A DNA stretch of 64,000 nt from Candidatus Villigracilis affinis. Lineage in GTDB: Bacteria > Chloroflexota > Anaerolineae > Anaerolineales > Villigracilaceae. The stretch is from the NCBI GenBank assembly GCA_016718275.1, contig JADKEA010000019.1:62001-126000 (forward strand), written 5' to 3'. The notes under the pieces are model-generated. The model was given only the letters and a program-made list of their open reading frames with translations, was not told where the DNA came from and made no database searches. The position numbers and the translations under genes are program-made. The stretch's first letter is position 1. Each line of letters begins with the position of its first letter. Below are positions 63,637 to 64,000 of this stretch, piece after piece.

Positions 63637-64000
63637 TGACAACAGCAATCAGCGTAAAGAACATTGGCAAGCAATATAAGATCGGCGCGGCGGAGACGAA
63701 GTTCCGCTACAACATGCTCCGTGATGTGATCGTGGATACGGTCTCTGCGCCCATTCGTCTGGCAAAGGCGATGATCGGCAGGTCAGACCGTCGCTTGAAC
63801 CAGAATTATGTCTGGGCGTTGAAGGATGTCTCCTTCGACCTTGAGGAAGGCAAAGTGCTTGGCATTGTGGGACGCAACGGCGCGGGCAAGTCCACGCTGT
63901 TGAAGATACTCTCCCGAGTCACGGAGCCGACCACGGGTACCGTATCTGTGCGCGGACGGGTTGGCTCGCTGCTCGAAGTTGGGACGGGTTTCCACCCTGA
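63636..64000 (+). CDS. wzt: ABC polysaccharide exporter ATPase (Wzt), 5' part
   Basis: The first 121 codons are seen; the gene runs off the right edge. It starts MTTAISVKNIGKQYKIG. The N-terminal extension of about 50 residues before the core (VSAPIRLAKAMIG) is normal for Wzt. The Walker A GRNGAGKST is near residue 78, followed by LKILSRVTEPTTGTVSVRGRVGSLLEVGTGFHP. That LLEVG-T-GFHP sequence is diagnostic of the polysaccharide-exporter ATPases. The carbohydrate-binding C-terminal domain, if any, lies beyond the window. Confidence 0.95.
   Translation, partial: MTTAISVKNIGKQYKIGAAETKFRYNMLRDVIVDTVSAPIRLAKAMIGRSDRRLNQNYVWALKDVSFDLEEGKVLGIVGRNGAGKSTLLKILSRVTEPTTGTVSVRGRVGSLLEVGTGFHP

Noticed and set aside
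1..64000. CRISPR arrays, phage or transposon modules, rRNA and tRNA genes
   Set aside because: I found no regularly spaced identical repeats, no transposase or integrase motifs and no convincing tRNA cloverleaf by eye. A tRNA scan was not possible here.

Overview
The window looks like one contiguous piece of a bacterial chromosome, most likely from an uncultured Chloroflexota member (class Anaerolineae). This placement is inference. It rests on the mix of small families (DUF951, DUF6391-like, an F420-type luciferase-like oxidoreductase), Sec lipoproteins carrying beta-propeller or FGE-like domains, an SLH-domain surface protein, several genes with a -10 box 6 nt from the ATG (leaderless style), and many short period-7 and period-8 intergenic repeats. 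I saw no rRNA, tRNA, CRISPR array, transposase or phage module.

Layout: 0-11 kb holds mixed housekeeping and accessory genes: surE, an ASCH protein, lipoproteins, two GT-C-like membrane proteins, tandem alkyltransferase-like proteins, a CPBP protease between two small paralogous membrane proteins, then holA, a DUF6391-like gene and dus on the minus strand. 11-24.3 kb holds an SLH surface protein, msrA, a TPR-membrane protein, clpC, a MazG-like gene, a coiled-coil membrane protein, a double GNAT, an LLM oxidoreductase, a redoxin, an M42 peptidase, a thioesterase and an overlapping Crp/Fnr-metallo-beta-lactamase pair. 24.5-28.4 kb reads on the plus strand: DUF951, a GT4 glycosyltransferase, and the compact tsaE-tsaB-rimI-uracil-DNA glycosylase run.

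From 28.5 kb to the right edge lies a large surface-polysaccharide or glycolipid region. It has a UDP-sugar dehydrogenase and a UDP-sugar epimerase, a Wzx-type flippase, three GT4/GT2 enzymes, six large multi-pass GT-C-like proteins, two AglD/LPGS-type membrane proteins, an AsnB-type amidotransferase, three methyltransferase domains (one fused to a DPM-like GT2), GDP-mannose dehydratase (gmd) and a GDP-fucose-synthase-like gene (fcl), a MarR-type EPS regulator, and at the right edge an ABC exporter (wzm, truncated wzt). It is interrupted by two secreted lipoproteins, a RidA gene and a decayed pseudogene at 33.4-34.1 kb.

Signals beyond gene calls: (i) the same -10 box fused to the dyad AATTCAG-N3-CTGAATT lies upstream of both gmd and the MarR-type regulator, a strong candidate operator; (ii) several unrelated families of degenerate 7-nt and 8-nt repeats fill intergenic gaps, sometimes replace the Shine-Dalgarno region, and in two places appear to be translated; (iii) the uracil-DNA glycosylase and one alkyltransferase-like protein both end in a beta-clamp-binding-like motif.
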